NCBI GenBank assembly: GCA_017522015.1
Contig: JAFXAW010000007.1
Span: 1-64,000 of the forward strand
Source of the DNA: Oscillospiraceae bacterium
Lineage (GTDB): Bacteria > Bacillota > Clostridia > Oscillospirales > Oscillospiraceae
Reading direction: 5' to 3'
Length of the DNA stretch: 64,000 bases
Shown: in pieces, positions 18,162-28,633 of the stretch
Layout of the letters: every line of letters starts with the position of its first letter
Numbering within the stretch: position 1 is the first letter of the stretch
Notes under the pieces: model-generated
The model's database searches: none
The model's input: the letters and a program-made list of their open reading frames with translations, nothing else
What the model was told of the DNA's origin: nothing
Program-made: the position numbers and the translations under genes

Positions 18162-19433
18162 CTATTCACGGCGGCTGACGACAGAGAGCGCAAGCGCCTC
18201 GCGCCGGAGCGTGTCCGCGATAAATTTTTCCGCTTCTTCCTTTGTGGCCGACTCGATCACCGAAAAGGCGTCCAGGGTCTGATAGCCCTCAAACGCGCTG
18301 GCTGCAAGGTCATAAGCAAGGTCGCCGAAGCGACCGAGACCACGCACACGCATGCCGTAGGCCGCGCGGCGGATCCGCGCAAAGAGTCCGGCATCCAGCC
18401 CCTCGCGTCCGATGCGCTCCGCCTCCCGAACGACCTCCTCAAACACCTTCTCGGGATCCTCGCTGTCCCCGGAAATGACAACCGTACCGACGCCGGCGGT
18501 GAATTCCGCCTCCGCGCCAAAGCTGCTGTCAATCAGCCCCTCGGCATACAGGCGGTTGAACAGCGGCGAGGAAGAACCGAACATGCACTCCAGCGCGAGA
18601 TATGCGTTCACGCGCTGACGCAGCGAAGCGCGTCCCCGCAGCGCGCTCGGGAATCCGCAGCCAAGCGCAAACATGGGCATGGAAACATCCATCTGCTTTT
18701 CCACGCGTGTGCACAGGGGCAGGCCGCTTTCCGTCTCCCCGTAATCGATCACCGGGCGCTCGCCTGCCTCCGCAGGCAGGATGCGCAGCGCGATCTCCCG
18801 CACCTTTTCCGCGTCCACATCGCCCACAACGCAAAGTGCCATGTTGGACGGGTTATAGAACACCGCGTGGCAATCATAAAGCGTCTGCGGTGTGATTTCC
18901 GCGATGCTCTCCACCGTTCCGGCAACGCTCTCGCGCATCGGGTTGTGCGCAAACAGGCACTGCATCAGGCCGTAATACACCGCGTAATAGGGATTATCCT
19001 CCACCATGCGGATTTCCTGCCCGATGATGCCCTGCTCTTTCTGCACGCTCTCCTCCGTGAAATACGGCGTGGAAACAAAGGTCAGCAGGGTTTCCAGATT
19101 CTCATAAAAGCCCTCGGTGGACATGAAGTGGTAGGCCGTGATGCCCGAGGACGTAAAGGCATTGGGATCTGCGCCGTTGGCGGACAGCACGCTCAGGGCG
19201 TTGCCGTCCGGCATGTCGAACATCTTGTGCTCAAGGAAATGCGCCACGCCCGCCGGCGTGTCGTGCCACTCGTCGCCCAGACGGAAGCGGCGGTCCGCCC
19301 CGCCGTAATCCGTGGCAAAGAAAGCGTAGGACTTCGTGTAGCCGGGCTTCGGACACACGAACAGGCGCAGGCCGTTCGGCAGCGTATCGGTATACAGTTT
19401 CTCGCCGATGACGGGATATTCCAGTTCTCTCAT
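18162..19433 (-). CDS. ymfH: M16-family peptidase YmfH
   Basis: A zinc peptidase of the insulinase/processing-peptidase family. 423 residues with the inverted zinc motif HFLEH at residues 65-69 and the downstream Glu-containing helix. It pairs with the next upstream gene, an M16 homologue lacking the zinc ligands, as in the B. subtilis ymfF-ymfH pair linked to EF-P 5-aminopentanol modification. The 4-bp overlap with ymfF supports a heterodimer. Confidence 0.9.
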   Translation of the reverse strand: MRELEYPVIGEKLYTDTLPNGLRLFVCPKPGYTKSYAFFATDYGGADRRFRLGDEWHDTPAGVAHFLEHKMFDMPDGNALSVLSANGADPNAFTSSGITAYHFMSTEGFYENLETLLTFVSTPYFTEESVQKEQGIIGQEIRMVEDNPYYAVYYGLMQCLFAHNPMRESVAGTVESIAEITPQTLYDCHAVFYNPSNMALCVVGDVDAEKVREIALRILPAEAGERPVIDYGETESGLPLCTRVEKQMDVSMPMFALGCGFPSALRGRASLRQRVNAYLALECMFGSSSPLFNRLYAEGLIDSSFGAEAEFTAGVGTVVISGDSEDPEKVFEEVVREAERIGREGLDAGLFARIRRAAYGMRVRGLGRFGDLAYDLAASAFEGYQTLDAFSVIESATKEEAEKFIADTLRREALALSVVSRRE

Positions 19434-20728
19434 TCTTCCTCCGCCTCCTCATCCTGTTCTCCGCGCAGGAAATAGACCGCGTCGCACACCGCGCTTTGGG
19501 CGATGGCAATCACGTCCTCCCTCGTGACCTCCTCGCACAGGGCCGCGAGCTCCTCGTTGCTCCAGTCCCATCCGCCGATGTTCCGTCCGAGATAAAAGCT
19601 CTCCAGCGCGCCGGGGCTGTCCGATCCGGCGCGCAGGCTGGAAGCCGTGCTGCGCCGGGCGTATTGCAGCTCTTCCTCGCTGAACTCTCCGTTGCGGATG
19701 GCATCCAGCTGGCGGAAGATCTCGCGCTTCGCCTCGTCATATTTGTCAAATTCAATGCCGCTCGACACGAGCATGATACCCTTGAAATAATCCACCATCG
19801 AGCTTGCGAAATAACACAGGGAAAGCTTTTCACGCACGTTTTCAAAGAGTTTGGAGGTCACATCGCCGCCGTACATGGCGTTGAACACGCGCAGCGCCGC
19901 TGCGTCCGGCTCCTCCATGCAATCGCCAAGGCGCCAGCCGATGGCCAGCTTGCCCTGCGACACATCCATCTCCTCGGTGAAGTAACGTGTGTCTTCTTCC
20001 AGCGTGTTCATGCGGATGTCCGTGCCGATGTCATAGTCGATCTCACCGCGCAGCAGGTTGTGCAGCGCATCCTTGAGCACCGCTTCCACATGCTCCGTGT
20101 CGGCGCTGCCGCAATAGAAAATCTCGATCGGAGCGGTCGCCAGCAGATCACGGTAATGCCGCGTCAGCTTCTTGTAGTTAATGCTCTCCGCTTCCTCCTC
20201 GCTGCCGATACGCGCAACGGCATAATCCTCCCCGCAGCACATCAGCTCCACCAGCCGGAACATGGAATAGCTCCGCTTTTCATTGATGCGGCTGCGGATC
20301 AGATCCAGAAGCTTGTCGCGCTCGCTGTCCACATAATCCGGCAGCAGCAGTCCCCCGCGGGTGACCGGCGTGAGCAGCAGCTCGCACACCAGCTTGGCCA
20401 CGCCGTCAAACTGCTTTGTGCCCTCCGGCAAATAGCGGTCATCGACAAAGTCGGCATAAAAACCGAGCGACTGAATCTCTCCGTACTTGCGAACCATCGG
20501 CTCGATGCGCGCACCGTAGAGCATATCCAGCTCCGCGGAGATCTTCTCCATATCCGGCAGCCGCGTACAGCCGCGCAGCAGCACCGTCGGTATCAGTGCA
20601 TTTTTCGCGGCGTTCTCGCGGCACAGTTGGGTAAGCAGGTTTACGCTCAGGCAGCCTGTTTTGAATTTGTCCGTCGTTATGCAGGTCAGCGCCACACCCG
20701 GCAGCAGTTCCCGTCTGACAGCGTTCAT
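19430..20728 (-). CDS. ymfF: Inactive M16-family protein YmfF
   Basis: The 432-residue partner of YmfH. It keeps the M16 fold (CLSVNLLTQLC near residue 27, MLYGARIEPMVRKYGEIQSL near residue 68) but has no HxxEH where the zinc site should be, so it is probably a non-catalytic subunit. B. subtilis YmfF is associated with EF-P modification. It is the first gene of the ymfF-ymfH-(lgt) string. Confidence 0.88.
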   Translation of the reverse strand: MNAVRRELLPGVALTCITTDKFKTGCLSVNLLTQLCRENAAKNALIPTVLLRGCTRLPDMEKISAELDMLYGARIEPMVRKYGEIQSLGFYADFVDDRYLPEGTKQFDGVAKLVCELLLTPVTRGGLLLPDYVDSERDKLLDLIRSRINEKRSYSMFRLVELMCCGEDYAVARIGSEEEAESINYKKLTRHYRDLLATAPIEIFYCGSADTEHVEAVLKDALHNLLRGEIDYDIGTDIRMNTLEEDTRYFTEEMDVSQGKLAIGWRLGDCMEEPDAAALRVFNAMYGGDVTSKLFENVREKLSLCYFASSMVDYFKGIMLVSSGIEFDKYDEAKREIFRQLDAIRNGEFSEEELQYARRSTASSLRAGSDSPGALESFYLGRNIGGWDWSNEELAALCEEVTREDVIAIAQSAVCDAVYFLRGEQDEEAEEE

Positions 20729-20819
20729 ATCGCATTCCTCGTTTCCAAGCGGTTTTTCGCTCTCGATACAGTTTTACACTTTATTCTACCACAAACACCG
20801 CCATTTGGAAATGAAAAAT

Positions 20820-23800
20820 TTAAAAACATTTTTCCTGTTCTTTCCCGTTTTCGGCCTCAAGCGTTTTCCCATCCAGCCTGGTCGCCTCATGCGTGACCTC
20901 CAACCGATGTTTCTGCCCGTTTCCTTCCGTATATTCCACGGAAAATCCGTTCCAGGCAGAGGGCAGGCGGGGCGCGAAGCACATTTTCCCGTCCACCATT
21001 TTCAGACCCAGCAGCTCCCGCAGCGCCACACGCAGCAGCCAGCCCGCGCTGCCCGTATACCAGCTCCAGCCCGCGCGCCCCTCATGGCCGGGCGCTGTAT
21101 AGACGTCCGCTGCCAACACATAGGGCTCCGCGCCGTAATTCTCCCAATCCCGCGCCCCGGGCAGCAGCGCGTGCAGCACCGCATAGCCCGCGTCCGTCTC
21201 CCCGCGCAGCAGCAGCGCCATCGCCAGCCAGACAGCACCGTGCGTATACTGGCCGCCGTTTTCCCGGAAACCCGGACCGTAGCCTGAGATATAGCCCGGC
21301 TGCCGCGCATCGTTCTCAAACGGCGGAACAAACAGATGCACAACGCCCTTTTTCCGGTCATACAGCTCCCGCAGCGCGTTTTGCAGCGCCATATCCACGC
21401 GCGTCGGCTCTGCCTCCGCGCACAGCGCGGAAAAGCTCTGCGCCACAGAATCAATCCGGCAGGCATGAACTCCCTCACCGCCCAGCGGTGTGCCGTCGTC
21501 AAAATATCCGCGCAGATACCAGCCTCCGTCCCAGGCCGCATTCGCCGCCTCTCCGACTGCCCGTGAGAAAGTGCGAAGAGTCTCTATGCGCGCAGAGTCC
21601 AGCTGCAAACGCTCTGCCAGCGCAGCAAAGCGCGACGCCGTGTGTGCAAAAAACCAGCTCAGCCAAACGCTCTCGCCCCTGCCCGCAGCGCCGACGCGGT
21701 CAAAGCCGTCGTTCCAGTCGCCGCCGAGCATCAAAAGCAGCCCGTGCGCACCCGTGCCGCGGCGCATGGCCATCTCCAGCGCGCGAAAACCGTGTTCCGC
21801 GACGGAGGCAGTCTCCTCCGTCTGCCCGAAGCAGTCGTAGCGGCTTTCCTCGCCGTCCCGCAGCAGCTCCGTCTGCAAAAACGGCGTTTGCTCCGCGCAG
21901 AGGGCAAGATCGCCCGTCGAGTCCGTATATTCGCAAATCGCCCACGGCAGCCAGAGCAAATCGTCGCTGCAACGCGTGCGCACGCCGCGGTCACCCATCG
22001 GACACGTATGCCACCAGTGGAGCACGTCTCCCTCGGAGAACTGATGCGCGCAGGCGCGCAGAAGCTGCTCTCTGCAAATCTCCGGCAGCAGCGGCAAAAG
22101 ATTCACCGCGTCCTGCAGCTGATCACGGAAGCCAAACGCGCCGCCGCTCTGATACGCGCTGCACCGGCCAAGCAGCCGGCAGGCCAGCGTCTGATATACC
22201 GCCCAGCCGTTCAGATAGCGATCCAGCAGCGGGTCGGGTGTGTGCACGGTGAAGCTGCGGCAGCGCTCCCGCCACGCCTGTCGCGTCTCGGCGAGCAGAC
22301 GTTTCGCCGTTTCCGGCTGCGCCAGAATGCGCAGCTTGTCCGGCGCGTCCATGCCGCAGACGAGCACCGTGATACCGTTTGCGGGCAGACGCAGGAAAAA
22401 GCACGCGCTCTTCCCCGCGCCCGTGTCCGCCGACTCGTTTTCCAAATCACAGCCGCTTTGCAGCGGCGTTTTTGATCCGAGCACACGGAACTGCGCCTGC
22501 GGATACAGAAAGCGCGGGTTCTCTGCAAGCAGCATGTTACCCTCCCGCCGGCAGCGCAGCGCCGTCTGATCCGCCTCGCAGGAGGCCAGAAACGGCATAA
22601 GCTGCCATTCAATGCAGCCGTCCTCCGCGCCCTCCGTCTCAATCATCAGAACGCGGCTTTTCGCGTGCAGCGGAACAAAAACGCTTGTGCGCACCCGGAC
22701 GCCCCGGAATTCACGCTGCCACACCGCGCAGCCGAGATCGTATTCCACCAGACTTTCTCCGTCCCCCGGCGCGGCAAAAAGCGTATGCGTCTCCCTGCCG
22801 ATCCGCAGACTGAGGCGCTCCGCGCCGTGCACATCGAAAACATCGCCCGTCCAGCGCGTAAGCTGCGCCTCCCGCGCGTTGTGAAACCACATGTGCGCCG
22901 CTCCGCGCTCCGTCATCAGGCAGCCGAATGCGCCGTTTGTCAGCACCTGGCTCCATGCGCGCGGCGGCAGCGCGCCGGAGGCGTCAAAACAAAAACTGCC
23001 GTCCGCGGCGAAGTCAAAGCGCAGCTTTCCCGTGCTGCGAGGCGGCATTTCTTCGGTTGACATAATATTTTCAGCCGGCATTGAACGCTTCGTTGTGTCC
23101 TCCGGCAGCAGGACGCCTGCGCCTGCAAATACCGCCCGATTCTCCGGTGTGTCGGCAACAAAATGCACGCCGCCGCGGGCGTCGATGCTCTTTTCGCGGT
23201 CGAGCTCACGCAGAAGCTTCCACAGCCGCTGCACGGACGTGCGGCGATAGTCTCCGCCGTCCGGATCGAGCAGGACAAGGTCGAATTTCTGTCCGCAGAC
23301 GGACAAAAGCGCATGCTGCCGCACAAGCTCAGCGGCATAGTTCTGGCCCTCTTCCCCATCCATCCGCACGCTGACAATCGGCAGATCGCCGGACACACCG
23401 TGCTGCCACAGCTTGTCGCGCGCATATCCGGTTGTTTCGGCATCCGGCACGGAAAAACGCGCGCAGCGCAGGAGTTCAAAGGCCCCTGTCAGGCCGCGGC
23501 GCAGCCCAAGCAGCGCAGCGCAGACGCCCGGAAGCGCCGCCATGTCGTCCTTCGGCAGATGCAGCGTGCGCATCGCCGCAGCGTACGCGCCCTCCGCCGT
23601 TTTGGCAACGCAGAGCGCAAACGCAACGCGCGCGGGCAGATTTTCCGAGAGAATGAGGTCAGTCGAGGCCTCCAGTCGTCCGCTTGTGAGCCAGCTTCCC
23701 GCTTCGTTGATGGGCAGCCAAGCACCGCGGTCACGCAGAGCGCGGATGTCCATCTTCGCGCTGCACGCAAAGGCCAGATGGCATTCCTCCAGCGTGCCTC

Positions 23801-26800
23801 GCGCGACTCTGCGCACGATGAGCACATTCTCCTGCATGCGTGCGTGCAAGCCAAGCCCGTAATAGGCCGGCTGGTTTACATAATCGTTATAGCGCGCCAG
23901 CACCGCCTCGAACTGCACGAGCAGTCTGACGCTTTGCGGCGACGTCGCCCTGCTTTGCAGAACGACCGTGCGCCGCTCTCCCGGCTCGGACGCGGCAACC
24001 ACCGTCTCGACCGCGGAGGAGAATTCTGCCGTCTGCAGACTGTGCTCCGCACGGTCTGCGCGAAACGCCCAGCGATAGGCCCCGTCTTTGTCCGCTTCCT
24101 GCGTGGGAAGCAGCGGCGTCCTGCCTGTTTTCGTCTCCAAAAAGAAGGCCATGCCGTGCCGTTCGCCGTGCGCGCCAAAATCGCCGAGGTAGGGCATAAG
24201 CTCGCGGCAGGACGGCTCCGCCTCTCCGGATGTGGTTAACATAATATTATAAAAACCGTTGGACAGCACACAGCAGCCGCGCTCTGCATCCGAGCGGTTT
24301 TCTCCGCTTTTCTCCCAAGTGTCCGGGACGGCGGGGCGCGATTTTCTCGCTGCGCTATAACCGGCGCGGCGCAGCACCGCGCCGCCGACGGGAATTCTCT
24401 CCTGCAGCAGACCCGCATACGCGGCCATGGCGCTCTCCGCCATGAAGCGGCGCTGCATGACGCCGCCGAGCAGGCGGTTTGCAGACGCAATCAGGCTCAT
24501 GCCCACATGGTGCGCCATCACGCAGAAAACAACGCGCTGTTTCTCCTGCCGAGCGAGGCGTGTTTCCGTGAAATCAACTGCGTCCCAGAATCCGTAAAGC
24601 CCCCGCGCACCGACACCCTCGAGCGCACGGAGGTTGCGCAGGGCGGCCTCCGGCTCGAAGGGCAGCGCAAGAAAGCTCGCGTAGGGCGCGATGACCAGTT
24701 CCTCGTCCATACCGCGGCGCAGGGCAAGCGCCGAGACGCCGTGCGCCTTGTAGCGATAGCCGAGCGTTCCGTCGAGCATGGAAAACGCACTCTCCGACGC
24801 GCCCCAGGGCAGGCCGAGCGCGGAGGTGCGCTTTCTCTGACAATAGAGGCAAAAGCGCGCACTCTCATAGATCAGGCTGTCCCGCCAGCAGGGCAGCAGC
24901 AGCTCGGGCATCAGGTATTCAAAGGCCGTTCCCGTCCAGGAGGCCATGCCGCGGTATCCATCCTTCTCCAGCTGCGCGCGGCTCAGACGACGCCAGTGAT
25001 TGCGCGGCACATCGCCCTTGGCGATGGCCACGTAGCCGGTCAGCCGCGCCTCGCTCGAGAGCAGGTCGTACCAGCCCTCCGTGAGCGCATTAGAATTTTC
25101 GTCCCAGCCGATGTGAAACAGTCGGCGCTTTTTATCGTACAGCGGGCGGAAATCCATCCGGATATAGAGCTGTTTTGCGCGCGCTGCCAGATCCTCCCTC
25201 CCCTTTTCCAAAAGGCCGTGATGCAGCGCGATGAGACAACCGGCGAGATTGCCGCTGTCCACCGTCGAGACATAGGCAGGGCGCAGCCGCTCAAGTGTGC
25301 GCGTGTCAATCCAGTTGTACAGATGTCCGTGCCATTTCGGCAGACGCTCCACCGTGTCCAGAATGTTGGAGATCAGACCCATGCAGCGGTGTGTCGGGGT
25401 GAGCGAAAGGTCGTCGGCTGCCAGCGCGCTGAGCAGGCACAGGCCGATGTTGGTGGGCGAAGTGCGGTGCGCCACCCCCACCGGCGGTGCGTGCTGGAAG
25501 TTGTCCGGCGGGAGGAAATGGTCCTCCGGCGTGCAAAAGGTCTCGAAATAGCTCCACATCTCCTTTGCGCAGGAGAGCAGATAGTCCCGCTCCGTCTCCG
25601 ACACCGGGGAAATGCGCCCCCGTTCCCGCGCGCTCAAATGCGCGGCAAGCGGCGCGAAGAACCAGAAAATCCCGGCGGCGAGGCCGAGGGCGGACACGGA
25701 AAGGGCGGCACAGAGCTCGCCGAAAACCGGGCAGGCCCAAAGCGCGCGGTACGCTGCATCGAGTCCAGATGCGGAGATATGATCCGACTGCGCGGCAGTC
25801 TGCCAGCGCAGCAGGTTTCTGTGGCTGACGAGCATGCGCCAAAGTGCCGTCAGCACGGCGAGGACGGAGGTGACGGCCTCCGCCGGCAGAAGCAGCAGCC
25901 GGAACGCCACCTGCAAAACGCTTCCGCGCAGACCGCCGAGCACGGTGGAGTGATAGCGTGCGCGCACATCCGCCGCGGGACGCACGAGCGCCTCCGCCAT
26001 GTTCAGCAGAAGATTGACAAGGAAAGCGCCAAGCGCCGCGAGCGCGGCGATGCCGAAAACGCCGCGGGGCATCAAAATGCCGAGGAAAATGCACAGAAAG
26101 CTAAAGGGCGCAACAAGACTCCGGCGCAGATTGTCCAATATGCGCCAGCGTTCCGCCTCCTGCAAAACCTTGCCGCGGCGGAAAAGCCAGGGCAGGTTCT
26201 GCCAGTCTCCCCGTGTCCAGCGCTCCAGACGTCTGAGCCAGGAGTCCGGCCGCGTGGGGAAACCGTCCGTGAGCTCCACATCGCTCATATAGCCGCAGCG
26301 CAAATAAGCCCCCTCCAGAATGTCGTGCGAGAGGACGCTGTTTTCCGGTATACGTCCGGCCATGCAGCGCAGAAAAACATCCACATCCAGAATGCCCTTG
26401 CCGGCAAAGTTGCCGCGCCCGAGCAGATCCATCCAGACCTCGCCGCTGCTGCTGCCGTAAGGATCCATGCCTCCCTGCCCGGCGAAAATGCGGGTGAAGA
26501 GGTTTTTCCCCGCGGCGGGCAGCTCCACACCCATGCGCGGGGCAATCACGCCGTAGCCCTGTGTCACAACGCGCCGTTTTTCGTCCACCACAGGGCGGTT
26601 GAGGGGATGCAGCATCGCGCCGACCAGCTCGCGCGCCGTGCCGGGGCAAAGCCTTGTGTCCGCGTCCAGAACCAGGATATAGCGCACGTCCCGAAGCCGC
26701 GCTTCGTCACCCGCCGCTGTATAGAGCGTACTGCTCCCGTCGTGCAGAAGCTGCGCAAGCTCGATGATCGCGCCGCGCTTGCGCTCCCAGCCGCGGTATT

Positions 26801-28139
26801 TCCCGTCGCGCTCGCAGTACACGCGCTCGCGGCAAAGCAGATAAAAGCCGCCGCCGTATTTTTCATTCAGCGCGGCGATCTCCGCAGCGGCGGCGTCAAT
26901 CCATTTCTGTGCTTCCGGCAGCTGCGCTTCTCCGGATTCCGGCAGGTCGGCCAAAACCGCAAAGAGCAGGTTTTCCCCCGCGTCGCGGTTGGCCAGACGG
27001 TATTCCTCCAGCTGCCGGGCAAGGCTTTCTCCCTGCTTTTCGTCCGAAATCAGCGCCGTCACCGTGCAGATCGTTTTTCCCTCCGCCGGGATGCCGTTTT
27101 GAAGCTCCATCCGCGGAATATGCGCCGGATTCAGCGCATGCAAAAGCGCATAGTCCAGCAGTGTGTGCACAAGCTCGGAAATGGGAATGAGCAGCAGCAG
27201 CGAGGTCAGTGCGCTTTTGGTCAGGAAACCGGCCAGCACAGACAAAAAGAGCGTCAGCAAGAGCCGGGACGCGATGAAGAGCCCCCCGCTTTTCTCCTTT
27301 TTCGCTTCGCCAAGCGGCCGGGTGAACAGGAAATAGCCGACATGCCGCGCTGCCCCCTCGGCATTCTGCGCAAGCTCCAGCGCTCTGGCTGCAACACGAT
27401 GCTCCATCCAGCCGTACCTGCGCGCCAGATGCTCCACCTGACGGCGGTAATGCCGCCGTGTGTGCGCGTCCATTTTGGGGTATTCCCCCGTCGGGTCGCG
27501 GCGTAGAATCTGCTCCGTGCGGTCAACGCGCAGAAAGACCTCCGAAAGGTCGAGCGTGCTCAGCAGGCGCAGCGAGGAAAAGGCGCGCGCCATCCCGTCG
27601 CGGATGTGCGGGCGGGATTTTTCGTCCTCCCTCTGCCGGGCATACACGACAATCTGTGCAACGAGCGCACAGCGCACCGCCGGGATGAACAGCGAAAGCT
27701 CCTTTTCCGTCAGACTTTGGACTTTCTGCACGCCGCGCAGAAAGTTCTCACAGCGCAGCGCCGTCACGCTGCCGGCGCCCGCGTGGACAAAGGCCTCGGC
27801 AAGACACTCGAGAAGCGCACGCGCATCCTGTCCGTCCTTTTCCGGCACAGCGCGAAGTCTGCCCGCCTCACGCAGACGCACAATGGCCTCGCCCCCCTCA
27901 CGCTTGGCGAGATACCAGTTGTCCAAAAGCCACTCCGCCGCGCTGCTCTCCCGCGCTGCGCCGCCGCGCCGCAAAAGTGCCGCGTGGATGGCGGAGAGCG
28001 CTTTGAGCTGCGTGGCTGCCGCCGCGGCGCAGCGTCTTGCCGAAACGCTGCCGGAGGGCTTCAGGCTTCTGGCAAGATTCTCCCCGTAATTTTCAAGCTG
28101 TTCGTCTTCCACAAAGAATTCGTCCGGCGAATAGATCAT
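20820..28139 (-). CDS. Cyclic beta-1,2-glucan synthase-like protein (GT84-GH189-GH94)
   Basis: A giant membrane enzyme of 2439 residues. Order: an N-terminal helical region; membrane segments near 286-323; a GT84 glycosyltransferase with DAD at 492-494 and RLERWTRGDWQ near 638; further membrane segments about 676-845; a middle cyclisation domain with DNFQHAPP and RTSPTNIGL near 890 and AHHVGMS near 1208; and a C-terminal GH94 phosphorylase-like part with catalytic GGDWNDG near 2140. That is the domain order of Brucella/Agrobacterium Cgs/NdvB and of a Thermoanaerobacter enzyme. I chose the ATG at 28139, not 28277, because AGGAGG lies just upstream. Product: probably cyclic beta-1,2-glucan, exported or wall-associated. 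No partner gene is nearby. Confidence 0.9.
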   Translation of the reverse strand: MIYSPDEFFVEDEQLENYGENLARSLKPSGSVSARRCAAAAATQLKALSAIHAALLRRGGAARESSAAEWLLDNWYLAKREGGEAIVRLREAGRLRAVPEKDGQDARALLECLAEAFVHAGAGSVTALRCENFLRGVQKVQSLTEKELSLFIPAVRCALVAQIVVYARQREDEKSRPHIRDGMARAFSSLRLLSTLDLSEVFLRVDRTEQILRRDPTGEYPKMDAHTRRHYRRQVEHLARRYGWMEHRVAARALELAQNAEGAARHVGYFLFTRPLGEAKKEKSGGLFIASRLLLTLFLSVLAGFLTKSALTSLLLLIPISELVHTLLDYALLHALNPAHIPRMELQNGIPAEGKTICTVTALISDEKQGESLARQLEEYRLANRDAGENLLFAVLADLPESGEAQLPEAQKWIDAAAAEIAALNEKYGGGFYLLCRERVYCERDGKYRGWERKRGAIIELAQLLHDGSSTLYTAAGDEARLRDVRYILVLDADTRLCPGTARELVGAMLHPLNRPVVDEKRRVVTQGYGVIAPRMGVELPAAGKNLFTRIFAGQGGMDPYGSSSGEVWMDLLGRGNFAGKGILDVDVFLRCMAGRIPENSVLSHDILEGAYLRCGYMSDVELTDGFPTRPDSWLRRLERWTRGDWQNLPWLFRRGKVLQEAERWRILDNLRRSLVAPFSFLCIFLGILMPRGVFGIAALAALGAFLVNLLLNMAEALVRPAADVRARYHSTVLGGLRGSVLQVAFRLLLLPAEAVTSVLAVLTALWRMLVSHRNLLRWQTAAQSDHISASGLDAAYRALWACPVFGELCAALSVSALGLAAGIFWFFAPLAAHLSARERGRISPVSETERDYLLSCAKEMWSYFETFCTPEDHFLPPDNFQHAPPVGVAHRTSPTNIGLCLLSALAADDLSLTPTHRCMGLISNILDTVERLPKWHGHLYNWIDTRTLERLRPAYVSTVDSGNLAGCLIALHHGLLEKGREDLAARAKQLYIRMDFRPLYDKKRRLFHIGWDENSNALTEGWYDLLSSEARLTGYVAIAKGDVPRNHWRRLSRAQLEKDGYRGMASWTGTAFEYLMPELLLPCWRDSLIYESARFCLYCQRKRTSALGLPWGASESAFSMLDGTLGYRYKAHGVSALALRRGMDEELVIAPYASFLALPFEPEAALRNLRALEGVGARGLYGFWDAVDFTETRLARQEKQRVVFCVMAHHVGMSLIASANRLLGGVMQRRFMAESAMAAYAGLLQERIPVGGAVLRRAGYSAARKSRPAVPDTWEKSGENRSDAERGCCVLSNGFYNIMLTTSGEAEPSCRELMPYLGDFGAHGERHGMAFFLETKTGRTPLLPTQEADKDGAYRWAFRADRAEHSLQTAEFSSAVETVVAASEPGERRTVVLQSRATSPQSVRLLVQFEAVLARYNDYVNQPAYYGLGLHARMQENVLIVRRVARGTLEECHLAFACSAKMDIRALRDRGAWLPINEAGSWLTSGRLEASTDLILSENLPARVAFALCVAKTAEGAYAAAMRTLHLPKDDMAALPGVCAALLGLRRGLTGAFELLRCARFSVPDAETTGYARDKLWQHGVSGDLPIVSVRMDGEEGQNYAAELVRQHALLSVCGQKFDLVLLDPDGGDYRRTSVQRLWKLLRELDREKSIDARGGVHFVADTPENRAVFAGAGVLLPEDTTKRSMPAENIMSTEEMPPRSTGKLRFDFAADGSFCFDASGALPPRAWSQVLTNGAFGCLMTERGAAHMWFHNAREAQLTRWTGDVFDVHGAERLSLRIGRETHTLFAAPGDGESLVEYDLGCAVWQREFRGVRVRTSVFVPLHAKSRVLMIETEGAEDGCIEWQLMPFLASCEADQTALRCRREGNMLLAENPRFLYPQAQFRVLGSKTPLQSGCDLENESADTGAGKSACFFLRLPANGITVLVCGMDAPDKLRILAQPETAKRLLAETRQAWRERCRSFTVHTPDPLLDRYLNGWAVYQTLACRLLGRCSAYQSGGAFGFRDQLQDAVNLLPLLPEICREQLLRACAHQFSEGDVLHWWHTCPMGDRGVRTRCSDDLLWLPWAICEYTDSTGDLALCAEQTPFLQTELLRDGEESRYDCFGQTEETASVAEHGFRALEMAMRRGTGAHGLLLMLGGDWNDGFDRVGAAGRGESVWLSWFFAHTASRFAALAERLQLDSARIETLRTFSRAVGEAANAAWDGGWYLRGYFDDGTPLGGEGVHACRIDSVAQSFSALCAEAEPTRVDMALQNALRELYDRKKGVVHLFVPPFENDARQPGYISGYGPGFRENGGQYTHGAVWLAMALLLRGETDAGYAVLHALLPGARDWENYGAEPYVLAADVYTAPGHEGRAGWSWYTGSAGWLLRVALRELLGLKMVDGKMCFAPRLPSAWNGFSVEYTEGNGQKHRLEVTHEATRLDGKTLEAENGKEQEKCF

Positions 28140-28280
28140 AAAAGCCTCCTGAGCTGCTGGTGTAAGCTGCTGGTGTTTTTTCTGAAATACAGGTAGTTTC
28201 TCCACGCCGCTGCGGAAATATTCCGTCGCGCCGCGGGCAGGAAAAAGGACGGCATCCGCCGTCCTGAAAGCTGACAAATT

Positions 28281-28448
28281 CTATTCCCGCTCCGGCTTCT
28301 CCGGTTCCGGCCGCGGCAGTTCCACGAGCCGCGGCAGCGTTCCGGAGAGATAATCCTCCTCGCACTCCCGCTGCGCTTCGATGAGGATATTGATCGCCCG
28401 CTCCGCTGCACGAAAGAGGCGAAAATACATTTTTTCATAATCCGGCAA
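28281..28448 (-). CDS. Small protein of unknown function, TTG start
   Basis: 55 residues beginning (L)PDYEKMYFRLFRAAERAI and ending in a Pro/Glu-rich tail. The start is TTG at 28448 with GGGAGGAG 6-7 bp upstream. Short helical proteins with a D/NYEKMY opening recur as hypotheticals in Clostridia; function unknown. It lies upstream of the glucan synthase in the same direction and may share its transcript. Confidence 0.6.
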   Translation of the reverse strand: MPDYEKMYFRLFRAAERAINILIEAQRECEEDYLSGTLPRLVELPRPEPEKPERE

Positions 28449-28554
28449 AACGCGACTCCTCCCTTTACCCAAAAAATATCCGGCGCTTGTTTCATAGTTT
28501 TTCTGGCGCGCGAGCGCAATATTCCAGAAAAATTATCCAGTCTCTGCGCATGAA

Positions 28555-28585
28555 AATGCCCGTCGGCAGGGTGCCGGCGGGCATT
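28555..28585 (-). terminator. Terminator of the TetM-like gene
   Basis: A 14-bp stem with one G-U pair (28555-28568 and 28572-28585), followed on the minus strand by TTTTC, 48 bp after the stop of the leftward gene. Confidence 0.75.
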
Positions 28586-28633
28586 CTTGTTCTGTTCTAT
28601 TCTATGCCGGAAATGGCATTTTGTGCATAAGGC

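Noticed and set aside
28140..28277. Upstream extension of the glucan synthase to 28277
   Set aside because: A perfect AGGAGG directly precedes the ATG at 28139, and the extension overlaps the separate small gene region without homology.
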